Assembly: GCF_007997015.1 (NCBI RefSeq)
Contig: NZ_VOSM01000001.1
Location: forward strand, 496,001-560,000
Direction of reading: 5' to 3'
Length of the DNA stretch: 64,000 nt
From: Lujinxingia vulgaris
GTDB lineage: Bacteria; Myxococcota_A; Bradymonadia; Bradymonadales; Bradymonadaceae
Below the pieces are notes generated by a model. It worked only from the letters and a program-made list of their open reading frames with translations. It did not search any database and was not told the origin of the DNA. Both the position numbers and the translations under genes were made by a program. Shown here piece after piece: positions 25,776-34,465 of this stretch (the stretch's first letter is position 1; each line of letters begins with the position of its first letter).

Positions 25776-27947
25776 TCAATTCATGGTGCGCTCGACTTTG
25801 TACACGCCTTTGATTTTCTCAATGTTACGCATGGCGCGTTTGAGCTGATCGGTGTTCTGAACGAGCACCTCAAAGGTGTTCACCGCGCGGTGATCTTCGG
25901 TAGTCACGCACTGGGCCTGGCTGATGTTGACGCCGGTGGCCGAGAAGGCCTGGCTGATGTTGGCCAGAAGCCCGGGCTTGTCGGTGCAGTAGACCCGCAC
26001 GCTGACCGGCCGGCGCGCGTTATCGGGCACGCTCGTATCGTTGGCCCAGCGCACCGAGATCTGCCGCTCGCGCTCCAGATGCGAGACGCGGGTGCAGTCG
26101 CGGGTGTGCACCGAGAGGCCGCGTCCGCGGGTGACAAAACCCACGATCTCATCGCCCGGCAGCGGGTTGCAGCATTTGGCGTACTGCACCATCACATCTT
26201 CGATGCCGTCGAGGACCACGCCGGTTTTGCCGCGGTGGACGAGCTTGTCCCAGAGCTGGCCGATCTTGGATTCGGTGTCGGCCGCGCGCGCCTTCTTGTT
26301 CTCGGTGGGGTAGATCTTCTCGACGATGGTGTCGGGCTGGGTCTTGCCGTAGCCGATGTCGGCGAGCATGTCGTCGATGTTGTTGAAGCGGCTGAGTTCA
26401 GCGGCTTTGGCCAGGTTCCCGGCGCGCTCCCAGGCGCGGATGTTGGTGTGGTAGCGCTTGAGCTCTTTGTCCAGAAGCTCGCGTCCCAGCTCCTGGCTGC
26501 GTTCGCGCTGCTCGCGGCGCACAGCGTTGCGGATCTTGGTGCGCGCGCGGCTGGTGGTCACGAAGTTGAGCCAGTCCTTGTTGGGGCGCTGATTCTTATG
26601 CGTGAGGATCTCGACGATGTCGCCGTTATGCAGCTCGGTCTTCAGGGGGACCATCATCCCGTTGACCTTGGCCCCGGAGCAATGCGCGCCGACCTCGGAG
26701 TGGATCGCGAAGGCGAAATCCACGCAGGTCGCGCCGGCCGGGAAGCTCAACACGTCGCCGTCGGGGGTGAAGACGTAGACCTCGTCGTGGAAGAGGTCGA
26801 TCTTGACCGACTCCAGAAACTCCATCGGATCTTCGTGATCCTGGTGCTCCTCCATCAGGCGGTGGAGCCAGGCGAACTTCTGGTCGTCGCGGTCCGGGAC
26901 GGCTTTGCCCTCTTTGTAGAGCCAGTGCGCCGCGATCCCCTCCTCGGCGACCTTATGCATGTCGTGGGTGCGGATCTGGATCTCGATGCGCTCCTGATAG
27001 GGGCCGATCACCGAGGTGTGCAGCGACTGGTAGCCGTTGGGCTTGGCAATCGCGATATAATCTTTGAAGCGCCCGGGGATGGGCTTCCAGAGGTTGTGGA
27101 CAAGGCCCAGCGACTCGTAGCACTGCACCCGCTCATCGACGAGGATGCGAAACGCCAGCACATCGAAGACCTGCTCAAACTCGATCTGGTTGTGGCGCAT
27201 CTTGCGGTAGATGCTCCAGAAGTTCTTGGGCCGACCGTAGACCTCACCGCTGATGTCGTTCTCGGCAAGGAGCTCCTGGAGGATCGTGATGACCTCGCGG
27301 ATGAAGTTCTCGCGCTGGCGCTTCTTCGACGCCACCTTCTCGGCGATGTCGTAATAAGCCTCGGTGTGCAGGTAGCGAAAGGAGAGGTCTTCGAGCTCGG
27401 TCTTGACCCAGTTCAAGCCTAAGCGATGCGCAAGCGGGGCGTAGATGTCCATCGTCTCGCGGGAGATGCGCTCCTGGGACGAGGGGTTCATGTACTTGAG
27501 CGTGCGCATGTTGTGGAGGCGGTCGGCGAGCTTGACCAGGATCACGCGCAGGTCGCGACTCATGGCGATGATCATCTTGCGGATGTTCTCGGCCTGAGCT
27601 TCTTCGCGGGTGTTGAACTGAAACTTGGAGAGCTTGGTGACCCCGTCGACCAGGAATGCGACGTCTTCGCCAAAGCGACCGCTGAGCTCTTCGACGGTGG
27701 TGTCGGTATCTTCGACGGTGTCGTGGAGCAGGCCGGCGACCAGGCTGGCCACGTCCAGGCGCAGGTCGGCGATGATGTCCATCACCTCCAGCGGGTGGCT
27801 CATGTAGGGCTCACCGCTCTTGCGCATCTGGCCTTCGTGCATGGCCGCGGCAAACTCATAGGCCTCGCGCAGCTGTGCGATGTCCGGATCGGGGTGGTAG
27901 GAGCGGACTTTCTTGATGATGGAGTTCAGGCGGTTTTGCAGTTGCAT
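25776..27947 (-). CDS. Bifunctional (p)ppGpp synthetase/hydrolase (RelA/SpoT family)
   Basis: 723 aa from the ATG at 27947; an in-frame extension to 28079 is unlikely because the family normally begins near LNSIIKKVRSYHP. The HD hydrolase domain has SHPLEV and LLHDTVEDT, the synthetase domain has DVLAFRILVDERVQCYESLG and KPNGYQSLHTSVIG, followed by TGS (VFTPDGDVLSFPAGATCVDFA), a zinc-finger region (YAKCCNPLPGDEIVGFVTRGRGLSVH) and an ACT domain. Intact HD residues suggest both synthesis and hydrolysis, as in Rel/SpoT. It leads a minus-strand run into xerC and hslVU. Confidence 0.95.
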   Translation of the reverse strand: MQLQNRLNSIIKKVRSYHPDPDIAQLREAYEFAAAMHEGQMRKSGEPYMSHPLEVMDIIADLRLDVASLVAGLLHDTVEDTDTTVEELSGRFGEDVAFLVDGVTKLSKFQFNTREEAQAENIRKMIIAMSRDLRVILVKLADRLHNMRTLKYMNPSSQERISRETMDIYAPLAHRLGLNWVKTELEDLSFRYLHTEAYYDIAEKVASKKRQRENFIREVITILQELLAENDISGEVYGRPKNFWSIYRKMRHNQIEFEQVFDVLAFRILVDERVQCYESLGLVHNLWKPIPGRFKDYIAIAKPNGYQSLHTSVIGPYQERIEIQIRTHDMHKVAEEGIAAHWLYKEGKAVPDRDDQKFAWLHRLMEEHQDHEDPMEFLESVKIDLFHDEVYVFTPDGDVLSFPAGATCVDFAFAIHSEVGAHCSGAKVNGMMVPLKTELHNGDIVEILTHKNQRPNKDWLNFVTTSRARTKIRNAVRREQRERSQELGRELLDKELKRYHTNIRAWERAGNLAKAAELSRFNNIDDMLADIGYGKTQPDTIVEKIYPTENKKARAADTESKIGQLWDKLVHRGKTGVVLDGIEDVMVQYAKCCNPLPGDEIVGFVTRGRGLSVHTRDCTRVSHLERERQISVRWANDTSVPDNARRPVSVRVYCTDKPGLLANISQAFSATGVNISQAQCVTTEDHRAVNTFEVLVQNTDQLKRAMRNIEKIKGVYKVERTMN

Positions 27948-28124
27948 CGACTCGACGACTCCCGGGCTAAGGGCCGGAGCATAAGCGCTCAATAAAAAGA
28001 ACCGACCGCGGGAGGCATTCATTCGCGGGGGGGCAAGGGGCCGGGTCGGCTGCTCGCCAGGGCGGCGAACATCGCTCATGGTAACGGAGCCAGGCGTCGA
28101 ATCAAAGAAAGAAGGGTGGGGGGA

Positions 28125-28526
28125 TCAACCCGCCGAGGGGCGATGTTCCGAGTCATCGCGGAAGGGGTTGTCGATCAGGGAGCCCGCCGGGATTTCGAAA
28201 AATGCGCTGAGCTTTCTGATCTGGTTGAGCGAGAGCTGACGATGACCCTTAAGAACAGCAGAGAGGTGGGTAGGCTGGAGTTTAGCCTGACGCGCAAGCT
28301 CAGCCTGCGTCAGGCCGAGGCGCTCCATATGAAACTGGATCACGTCGGCGGGCGGCGCCTGCGCGATCGGGTAATGCTTTCGTTCATAGGCCTCGACCAG
28401 CGTGACCAGAATGTCGAGAAGATCGAACTCATCGGTCCCCTCGGTTGGATCTGCGTCCATCAAGTCGGAGATGCGACGCAACGCGTTCTCGTAGTCTTGG
28501 GGGGTCCGGACGGGTTGGATGTTCAT
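28125..28526 (-). CDS. higA: HigA-family antitoxin
   Basis: 133 aa. The N-terminal part matches the HigA/YgjM family (LLDILVTLVEAYERKHYPI), and residues 60-115 form an XRE-type helix-turn-helix (RLGLTQAELARQAKLQPTHLSAVL). It neutralises the HigB toxin encoded just upstream and represses the operon. The toxin-first order is characteristic of HigBA modules. A palindrome at 28914-28928 is a candidate binding site. Confidence 0.92.
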   Translation of the reverse strand: MNIQPVRTPQDYENALRRISDLMDADPTEGTDEFDLLDILVTLVEAYERKHYPIAQAPPADVIQFHMERLGLTQAELARQAKLQPTHLSAVLKGHRQLSLNQIRKLSAFFEIPAGSLIDNPFRDDSEHRPSAG

Positions 28527-28573
28527 TGAGGGCTCCTGTCATACTGACGGGGTGAACTTCGAAAAAAGACCCG

Positions 28574-28876
28574 TTAGAAGTCGTTGACACTAAGAGCGTC
28601 TATTTTGTCGTATTCGGCGTGGGTACCGAAAAACTTTATGTAGACGACTTGTGACCGATAAGCGATGGATACGATGAGGCGGTAGGTGTTGCCCTTGATG
28701 TTAAAAACAACTCGGTTGCCCGCGAGAATACTTGCGTTAGGGTACCGATTTTTGACGTCCTGCGGAGACGTCCAAACTGCTCGTTCAGTGTCAGCGAGCC
28801 ACTCCTCTAAACTCTGTTTAACGTTAGGAAATCTTGCATACTGGTCGGTGATCGTCTTTTTCTTCACAATACGCAT
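28574..28876 (-). CDS. higB: HigB-family mRNA interferase toxin
   Basis: 100 aa from the ATG at 28876, preceded by GAGGT; a TTG four codons upstream is less likely. The protein carries the HigB-toxin signature: VVFNIKGNTYRLIVSIAY, VYIKFFGTHAEYDKID. Members are RelE-fold ribosome-dependent endoribonucleases. The gene is visibly AT-richer than its neighbours, a mark of horizontal transfer. It is separated from higA by 47 nt, and both lie between relA/spoT and an SDR gene. Confidence 0.92.
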   Translation of the reverse strand: MRIVKKKTITDQYARFPNVKQSLEEWLADTERAVWTSPQDVKNRYPNASILAGNRVVFNIKGNTYRLIVSIAYRSQVVYIKFFGTHAEYDKIDALSVNDF

Positions 28877-28913
28877 AGTTGACCTCAATAAAATAGTTAG
28901 TAGGTCATAATTA

Positions 28914-28928
28914 TTACCAAGTTGGTAA
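28914..28928. promoter_or_regulatory. Candidate HigA operator
   Basis: TTACCAAGTTGGTAA is a 7-bp inverted repeat around one central base, about 40 nt upstream of the higB start in a very AT-rich stretch (28881-28930). HigA proteins bind palindromes of this kind to repress their own operon. The assignment rests on position and symmetry. Confidence 0.65.
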
Positions 28929-28960
28929 CAAAGGCAAGCGAAACTTTATTCGCAGACACG

Positions 28961-30064
28961 TCACCCCATGATCTCCACCCCCAGCGGCATCTCCAGATCG
29001 AGGTCGGCGGCGCGCACATAGGCGATGAGCGCGTCGAGGTAGGTGGGCAGCGGCGGGCAGAGGTCCTGGCCTTCGAGCGCATCGAGGGTGTTGATGGAGT
29101 TGTAGATGGTCAGGTGGTTGAAGTCGTCCATAAACTGGCGGGGGTTGCGCGTAAAACGCTCCAGGTAGGGGAACTTCATCAGAAGGCTGGTCAGGCGGTA
29201 AGGGAGCATGCCGACGGGGGCGCTGCGGCCGGCGCGGTCGGCGACCAGTTGGAAGACGCGGCGCGCGGAGAGGGGGTTGGGGTCGCAGAGGTGGAAGGTG
29301 CGTCCGGCGGCGTCGTCGCGGCGGCTGATGCGGTGCATCGCGCGGCAGACAAAGTCGATGGGCACGAGGTTCAGGGGTTTGTCGCCGCGGCCGGGCATGG
29401 GGATGGGCACGATCGAGGGCATGTTGACCAGGGCGTTGATCAGGTAATAGGGCCCGGCCATGCGGTCGATCTCACCGGTGCGGGAGTCGCCGACGATGAT
29501 GCTGGGGCGGAAGATCGAGATGGGCAGATGTTCCATCGCCTGGCGCATGGCCTGCTCGGCCTTGAACTTGCTCTCTTCGTAGGCGTTGCGAAAGCCCTGC
29601 CCCTCGTCGAGCTCCTCTTCCATGATGACGCCGGCGCGGTCGCCGCTGACGAAGGCCGTGGAGAGGTGGTTGAGGCGCTCGAGGTGCTGCATCTCGTAGG
29701 CGGTATCCAGGATGTTGCGGGCCCCGCGCACGTTGACCTCAAAGGCCTCGGAGCGCTCCACGCCTAAGAACCAGATGCTGGCGATGTGGTAGATGTCGGT
29801 GACGTTGGCGATGAGCTCCAGGTACTCGCGGCCGGAGAGCCCCAGGTCGAGAGCCACGACATCGCCGCTGAGCAGGTGAATGCGCTGGCGGGAGGCGTCG
29901 AGTTTTTGGAGCTGGCGGTCGGCCTCATCGAGGGCGTCGGGGCGCACCAGCAGGCGGATGGTGGCGTCGGGCTCGTCGTTGAGGATCGTCTCGACGAGCT
30001 TTCGGGCCACAAAGCTGGGGAAGCCGGTGATGAGGATATCGCGCTTTCGGGAGGGCTCGGTCAT
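28961..30064 (-). CDS. SDR/NAD-dependent epimerase-reductase-like protein
   Basis: 367 aa. An extended SDR fold (fatty-acyl-CoA reductase/male-sterility-like): ILITGFPSFVARKL near the N-terminus, DIYHIASIWFLG, NVRGARNILDTAYEM, and the active-site Y-x3-K in YEESKFKAE. The dinucleotide-binding TGxxGxxG motif has become TGFPSFVA, losing two of three glycines, so cofactor binding may be altered. Its substrate is unknown. It begins 16 nt after the coaE stop and is probably co-transcribed with it. Confidence 0.8.
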   Translation of the reverse strand: MTEPSRKRDILITGFPSFVARKLVETILNDEPDATIRLLVRPDALDEADRQLQKLDASRQRIHLLSGDVVALDLGLSGREYLELIANVTDIYHIASIWFLGVERSEAFEVNVRGARNILDTAYEMQHLERLNHLSTAFVSGDRAGVIMEEELDEGQGFRNAYEESKFKAEQAMRQAMEHLPISIFRPSIIVGDSRTGEIDRMAGPYYLINALVNMPSIVPIPMPGRGDKPLNLVPIDFVCRAMHRISRRDDAAGRTFHLCDPNPLSARRVFQLVADRAGRSAPVGMLPYRLTSLLMKFPYLERFTRNPRQFMDDFNHLTIYNSINTLDALEGQDLCPPLPTYLDALIAYVRAADLDLEMPLGVEIMG

Positions 30065-30080
30065 CGCGGTAAGTCCGTGC

Positions 30081-30731
30081 TCAGTCGTCGGTCGGGCGCG
30101 CGCTGCCTGTCTGGCGGATGCGCGCGTCGATGGAGTTAAAAAGTTCGTCTACCTGGCGTCGAGTGTGGTCGAGGCTCTGATCGTTGTCGATCACAAAGTC
30201 GGCGACCTTGAGCTTCTCACCCAGAGGCATCTGGGAGTCGATGCGCGCGCGGGCGTCGTCAACGCTTAAGCCATCGCGGGCCATCAGGCGTTGAAGTTGG
30301 GTCTCTGGCGAGCAGGCCACCACGATGAGGCTGTCAAAGGCCTTAAAGAGCCCGTTTTCCACGATTAGCGCTGCGTCGTAAATCACCCAGGGCTCGCCGC
30401 GCTCAAAGGCCGCGGCGCTCTGGCGGGCCATCTCCTGCGCGATGCGCGGGTGGGTGATGGCGCCCAGGCGAGCGCGCAGGTCGGGATCCTGGAATACTCG
30501 GGCGCCCAATGCGGTACGGTTGAGCGTGCCGTCTTCGTTGAGGATGTCAGGGCCGAAGGTCTCCACGATGTCTTCGAGCGCGGGTTGGCCGGGCTCGACG
30601 ACTTTTCGAGCGATGCGGTCGGCGTCGATGACGGTGACGCCCAGCGATTCAAAGTGACGGCTGACGGTGGATTTTCCGCTGGCGATGCCACCGGTCAGGC
30701 CGATGATCACGCCGGGTGAGTTCGTTGACAC
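30081..30731 (-). CDS. coaE: Dephospho-CoA kinase
   Basis: 216 aa from a GTG at 30731. The P-loop GLTGGIASGKST, VIDADRIARKVVEPG, and a C-terminal DFVIDN motif identify CoaE, which phosphorylates dephospho-CoA at the 3' hydroxyl, the last step of CoA synthesis. The length matches the family. It is divergent from the membrane-protein pair starting at 30848. Confidence 0.95.
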   Translation of the reverse strand: MSTNSPGVIIGLTGGIASGKSTVSRHFESLGVTVIDADRIARKVVEPGQPALEDIVETFGPDILNEDGTLNRTALGARVFQDPDLRARLGAITHPRIAQEMARQSAAAFERGEPWVIYDAALIVENGLFKAFDSLIVVACSPETQLQRLMARDGLSVDDARARIDSQMPLGEKLKVADFVIDNDQSLDHTRRQVDELFNSIDARIRQTGSARPTDD

Positions 30732-30847
30732 CTTTTGGCCCCTCGTACTAGGACTCGCCGGGACTGAAGCGCCGGCATATGGCGGCGATTGTAAAGCAGG
30801 TTGAGCGCCTTAGAGATAGGGCGGTTGATACCATCGACAAGGAAAGC

Positions 30848-31903
30848 ATGCAAAGGCGTGCAGGCAGGATAAGTGCCCGCTTTCAGGGGCGGCGCAGGAG
30901 GTCGCAGCGCTGGTTGATGACGCTGGCGAACCCGGCTGTGGCGGCCGCATCGCTGGTGTTGGCCGGGCTGATGGCGCTCTATGCGGCGGCCGGGGCGCCG
31001 GGGTGGATTGAGGCCGGACCGATGCCCCAGGTGGCCAGCGCTACGGCGCTTTTGTTGAGCCTGGCGGTGGCGTCGATGGCGATGCGCTGGACGACGCTCA
31101 AAGGTCGCTCGGAGCTCGGAGCTCCGGGCCTTGCGGCGATGGTGCTGGGCGGCGCGGTGCTGGCCGGCGGCTGGTTGACCGGGCATGGGACCTTGCCGGT
31201 CGGTGAGCTGGTGCTGCCGATGCATGAGACCCGCCAGGCCTATGAGGTCAAGCAGGGAAGCCGCCAGGTGGACGTGATGCTGCCGCTGCGCATGACGCTC
31301 GAGTCCGTGGTGCTGGGAGACGAGCCGCGCGTCGATGTGGTCTTTTCGCGTCTGGGCCCCGACGGGGTACCGCCGCAGACGCTCGGGGTTGGTGAGAGCC
31401 TGGATGTGAGCGGGCTTCGTTTTGCGTTTGTGGGGCTTGTGACCGACACAGCGGTGTACCGGGCGGTGGTGCGCAGTGAGGCGGAGAACACCATCCCGGC
31501 TGCGGGTGTGGTGGGCGATAGCCTGAGCGTTTCGATCAACGGACCGAGTTATACGGTCGTGGCGACGACCTCAAACTACCTCGACGCCATGGGGCCCGCG
31601 GTGCAACTCGAAGATGGCGAGGGGCGGCGTTTCTGGGTGTTTGAAGAGCCCGAAAGTGAGGCTCGCCCCGACTTTGCCGACGGCCTGTGGCTTGAGGAGT
31701 TGCAGGAGGTGCCGGCGGCGGTGATGCAGGTCTCCCCGGTGCGACCGTTCGGGGTGCTGGGGATCGGCGCCGGGCTGTGCGTGGCGGGCTTCTTGCTGCT
31801 CTGTTTCGGCGGGCTCGGGATGGGGCGAAGCGCTGATGAGAGCGCGGAAGGTGGCGCAGCAGATGATGCCGGTAGCAGCGATGATGTGGAGGACGAGCAA
31901 TGA
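30848..31903 (+). CDS. ResB-like membrane protein (tentative)
   Basis: 351 aa from the ATG at 30848 (AAGGA just upstream); an ATG at 30779 in the same frame is possible. Three membrane segments lie near residues 25-105 and one at the end (about 305-325). Between them is a large extracytoplasmic domain of about 180 residues. The final section, MQVSPVRPFGVLGIGAGLCVAGFLLL, closely resembles the end of ResB (cytochrome c maturation system II), where a TGLQVxxDPG-like motif precedes the last helix. The match elsewhere is weak. The acidic C-terminus (SSDDVEDEQ) overlaps the next ATG by 4 nt, so the pair is translationally coupled. Confidence 0.6.
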   Translation: MQRRAGRISARFQGRRRRSQRWLMTLANPAVAAASLVLAGLMALYAAAGAPGWIEAGPMPQVASATALLLSLAVASMAMRWTTLKGRSELGAPGLAAMVLGGAVLAGGWLTGHGTLPVGELVLPMHETRQAYEVKQGSRQVDVMLPLRMTLESVVLGDEPRVDVVFSRLGPDGVPPQTLGVGESLDVSGLRFAFVGLVTDTAVYRAVVRSEAENTIPAAGVVGDSLSVSINGPSYTVVATTSNYLDAMGPAVQLEDGEGRRFWVFEEPESEARPDFADGLWLEELQEVPAAVMQVSPVRPFGVLGIGAGLCVAGFLLLCFGGLGMGRSADESAEGGAADDAGSSDDVEDEQ

Positions 31904-33204
31904 GCCAGGAGCCGAAGCAAGAGTGGCGGCGCGGCGCGTTGCGTCTGAGCGTGGTCGGTGCGGTGGTGGGGGGCGCGGGGCTTGTGGCCTCGCTGTGGTT
32001 TGGCGCTGCCCCGGGTATGCTGGTGATGCTGGCGGCGCTCGGGAGCTTCGCTGGCCTTGTGGGCCTGGGCCCCCTCTCGGGCGCCATTGCGACCCGTGAT
32101 GTGCAGTTGGGCGCGAGTTTGCTGGCCGTGGCGGTGATCCTGGGATCGTTGCTCACCCTTGGTGCGGGCGCGCCCGGGCCGCTCTCCACCCTGGGCGCGA
32201 TGTGGACGGTGCAGGGTGCCGCCTGGCTCGCTTCGCTCGCCATGCTTTTTGTGGCGGCAGCGGCCGCAGGCCGCGCGCCCCAGGCCGTCGGCGCGTTGAG
32301 CGCGGCGCTGGGGCTGGGCGTTCTGGGTGTGTGGGCCGAGCGCGCCCGCGAGAGCGCGGTGAGCTTTGCCTGGCCGCTGGCCGCCGGCGAGGAGCCGCTT
32401 TTGTGGGGGCTTCCCTCGGTGCGCCAGGCCGCTGATTTGAAGGTGCCCGTGGTCATGGGCGCTGAGAGCGCCGCGGGGCTTGTGGCCACGGCGGTGGTTG
32501 TCGCGGGCATCGCCGCGCTGGCGAGCTCCGGGCTCATCGACGCAAAACATCGCCTGCGTGCGCTGGCCGGGAAGTTGTGGGCCGGCGCGGCGATGCTCTT
32601 CGCGGTGGCCGTGGGCATGGTGCTCGGCACACCGGCGCCGCCCGCCGAACGGCTGGTCGACGCGGGGCTCAAAGCCCGGGCGGCCGAGTGGCTCTCCGGC
32701 CGCCAGCTTCCCCCGGGGCTCTCCGAGCAGGGGGAGTTTCTGGTGGAGCTGGCAAGCTCCCCGGCGGTGCATCTGGCGCGGATGGGGGCGGAGGTTGTGG
32801 CGTTGCTCATCGCCGCGCTGCTCTGCGCCTGGGTCTCCTGGCGAGGTGGGCGCGGCGGCGATGATCGTGGTTCCGAGGTGCAGGCGCCTGGCGAGCAGGC
32901 GGAGGCGCTGAGTCGCGGGCTTGTGGGGCGCGCGGTGGCGCTGATGATGCTGGGCTGGGCCTGGGGGCTTCTGGTGACCTGGGAGTCGAGCGGGGCGTTC
33001 GGGGTGTTTACACGCGCGGAGTGGGTGGGCTTTGGCGTGCCGCTTGTCGTGCTGGGCTTGCAGCAGGCGATGTACGAGCAGGGCACGCTCGGAGCGCTGG
33101 CGCGACGAATTACCCCGGTGGTGGCGCTTGCGTTTGTCAGCCTGGCCCTTCTGTGGGTATGGAGCCACGGGGCGGCGCCGGGTGTCGGCGCGCGTCTTTT
33201 CTGA
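31900..33204 (+). CDS. Polytopic membrane protein, possible degenerate CcsA partner
   Basis: 434 aa with about nine to ten hydrophobic segments, overlapping the ResB-like gene by 4 nt. In system II cytochrome c maturation, ResB is partnered by CcsA, a multi-pass protein with a WWD haem-handling motif. Here GWAWGLLVTWESSGAFGVF sits at the equivalent late position, and VWSHG follows near the C-terminus, but the WxWDPKE core is missing. The call is a hypothesis from pairing and topology; otherwise the function is unknown. Confidence 0.5.
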   Translation: MSQEPKQEWRRGALRLSVVGAVVGGAGLVASLWFGAAPGMLVMLAALGSFAGLVGLGPLSGAIATRDVQLGASLLAVAVILGSLLTLGAGAPGPLSTLGAMWTVQGAAWLASLAMLFVAAAAAGRAPQAVGALSAALGLGVLGVWAERARESAVSFAWPLAAGEEPLLWGLPSVRQAADLKVPVVMGAESAAGLVATAVVVAGIAALASSGLIDAKHRLRALAGKLWAGAAMLFAVAVGMVLGTPAPPAERLVDAGLKARAAEWLSGRQLPPGLSEQGEFLVELASSPAVHLARMGAEVVALLIAALLCAWVSWRGGRGGDDRGSEVQAPGEQAEALSRGLVGRAVALMMLGWAWGLLVTWESSGAFGVFTRAEWVGFGVPLVVLGLQQAMYEQGTLGALARRITPVVALAFVSLALLWVWSHGAAPGVGARLF

Positions 33205-33299
33205 GTTATCGAAATCATCTGGCAAGAACGTTGCCCGAACCTCCCTCTGAGCGCGCTGTCGCGAACGATGAGAATGAGACGGGCGCCGAGGAGCATCAC

Positions 33300-33896
33300 A
33301 TGAGCGCGATCTACAAGGTCAACAAGGCGGAGTTTATGACGAGCGGCACAAAGCCCTCGCACTACCCGCCCACCGAGCTCCCGGAGATCGCCTTTGGCGG
33401 CGCGAGCAACGTCGGAAAATCCAGCCTGATCAACTCGCTGGTGGGGCGCACCAAACTGGTCAAGACCAGTAAGACGCCGGGGCATACCCAGACGATCAAC
33501 TTCTTCAACATCAACGACGCGATGGTCTTTGTGGATCTTCCGGGCTACGGCTTTGCGAAGGTTCCCCTCTCGGTGAAAGCGGCCTGGGGACCGATGATCG
33601 AGGGCTATCTGGCGGGGCGGCCCACGTTGCGTGCGATGGTCTGCGTGATGGATCTTCGCCGCGGGGTGCGCGACGACGACATGATGCTCATCGAGTCGGC
33701 GCCGCTCTTCGGCATCCAGCCCATCCTGGTGTTCACCAAGGCCGATAAATACGGGCGCAACGCCGCGCAGCAGCGCCGCCGCGAGATCGCAAAAGATCTG
33801 AACTGCCCGCCCGGAGAACTTCTCCTCTACTCCAGCACCAAGGGTGAGGGAGGGGAGGCGTTGTGGGATCGCATCCGCCAGGTCACCGGCGTATGA
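33300..33896 (+). CDS. engB: Ribosome biogenesis GTP-binding protein EngB (YsxC)
   Basis: 198 aa from the ATG at 33300 with GAGGAG upstream; the longer open frame to 33021 is antisense-like shadow. G1 is GGASNVGKSSLINSL, G2 and G3 lie in KTSKTPGHTQTINFF and FVDLPGYGFAKV, and G4 is FTKADK. EngB is required for late 50S subunit assembly. The stop codon overlaps the rimI start (ATGA). Confidence 0.95.
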   Translation: MSAIYKVNKAEFMTSGTKPSHYPPTELPEIAFGGASNVGKSSLINSLVGRTKLVKTSKTPGHTQTINFFNINDAMVFVDLPGYGFAKVPLSVKAAWGPMIEGYLAGRPTLRAMVCVMDLRRGVRDDDMMLIESAPLFGIQPILVFTKADKYGRNAAQQRRREIAKDLNCPPGELLLYSSTKGEGGEALWDRIRQVTGV

Positions 33897-34378
33897 GCGC
33901 CGAGGGCTGGGGCGAGCCCGGCGGCGAAGGTGTGGGGGAGGGGCTGAGCGTGCGGCGGGCGACGCCGGAGGACCTCGACGCGATCATGGAGGTGGAGCGC
34001 GCCGCGCACGCCCACCCCTGGCAGCGAGAGAGCTTCGAGCGGGAGTTCACCCTGGAGTGGTCGCGCATCTGGGTGGCCACCGAGGGGGAGCGCGTGGTGG
34101 GCTTTCTGGCCTACTGGCGGGTGCTCGACGAGCTGCACATCCTGGATGTGGCGGTGCACCCGGACGCTCAGCGCCGCGGGATTGCCCGGGGGATGCTGGA
34201 GATGCTCATCGCCCTGGGGCATGCCCACGAGGTCGTCTCGGTGCTCCTGGAGGTGCGCGTGAGCAATAAGGCGGCCATCGCCCTCTACAAACGCCTGGGC
34301 TTTGAGCGGATGGGCCGGCGCAAGCGCTATTACGAAGACGGCGAAGACGCCTGGGTGATGTGCGCCGAGCTGGGCTGA
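33893..34378 (+). CDS. rimI: Ribosomal protein S18 alanine N-acetyltransferase RimI-type
   Basis: 161 aa from the ATG at 33893, which overlaps the engB stop. A GNAT fold is shown by LDVAVHPDAQRRGIARGMLEML (acetyl-CoA loop QRRGIA), VLLEVRVSNKAAIALYKRLGFE and a C-terminal RRKRYYED. This matches RimI, which acetylates the N-terminus of S18. Other GNATs cannot be excluded. Confidence 0.85.
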   Translation: MSAEGWGEPGGEGVGEGLSVRRATPEDLDAIMEVERAAHAHPWQRESFEREFTLEWSRIWVATEGERVVGFLAYWRVLDELHILDVAVHPDAQRRGIARGMLEMLIALGHAHEVVSVLLEVRVSNKAAIALYKRLGFERMGRRKRYYEDGEDAWVMCAELG

Positions 34379-34465
34379 GAGTTCTGGCGAGGTTGATCCT
34401 ACGCGCTGAGTTTTGTAAGGGGGAGGCGTCGCACGCCCCCCCACCACCCCGCTACGGAGTCCCTC

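Noticed and set aside
25368-27422. 684-codon plus-strand frame opposite xerC and the RelA/SpoT gene
   Set aside because: Antisense artefact; both minus-strand genes are intact.
31536-33485. 649-codon minus-strand frame opposite the membrane pair and engB
   Set aside because: Low-complexity Ala/Pro/Ser/Arg sequence typical of antisense; it spans several plus-strand genes.
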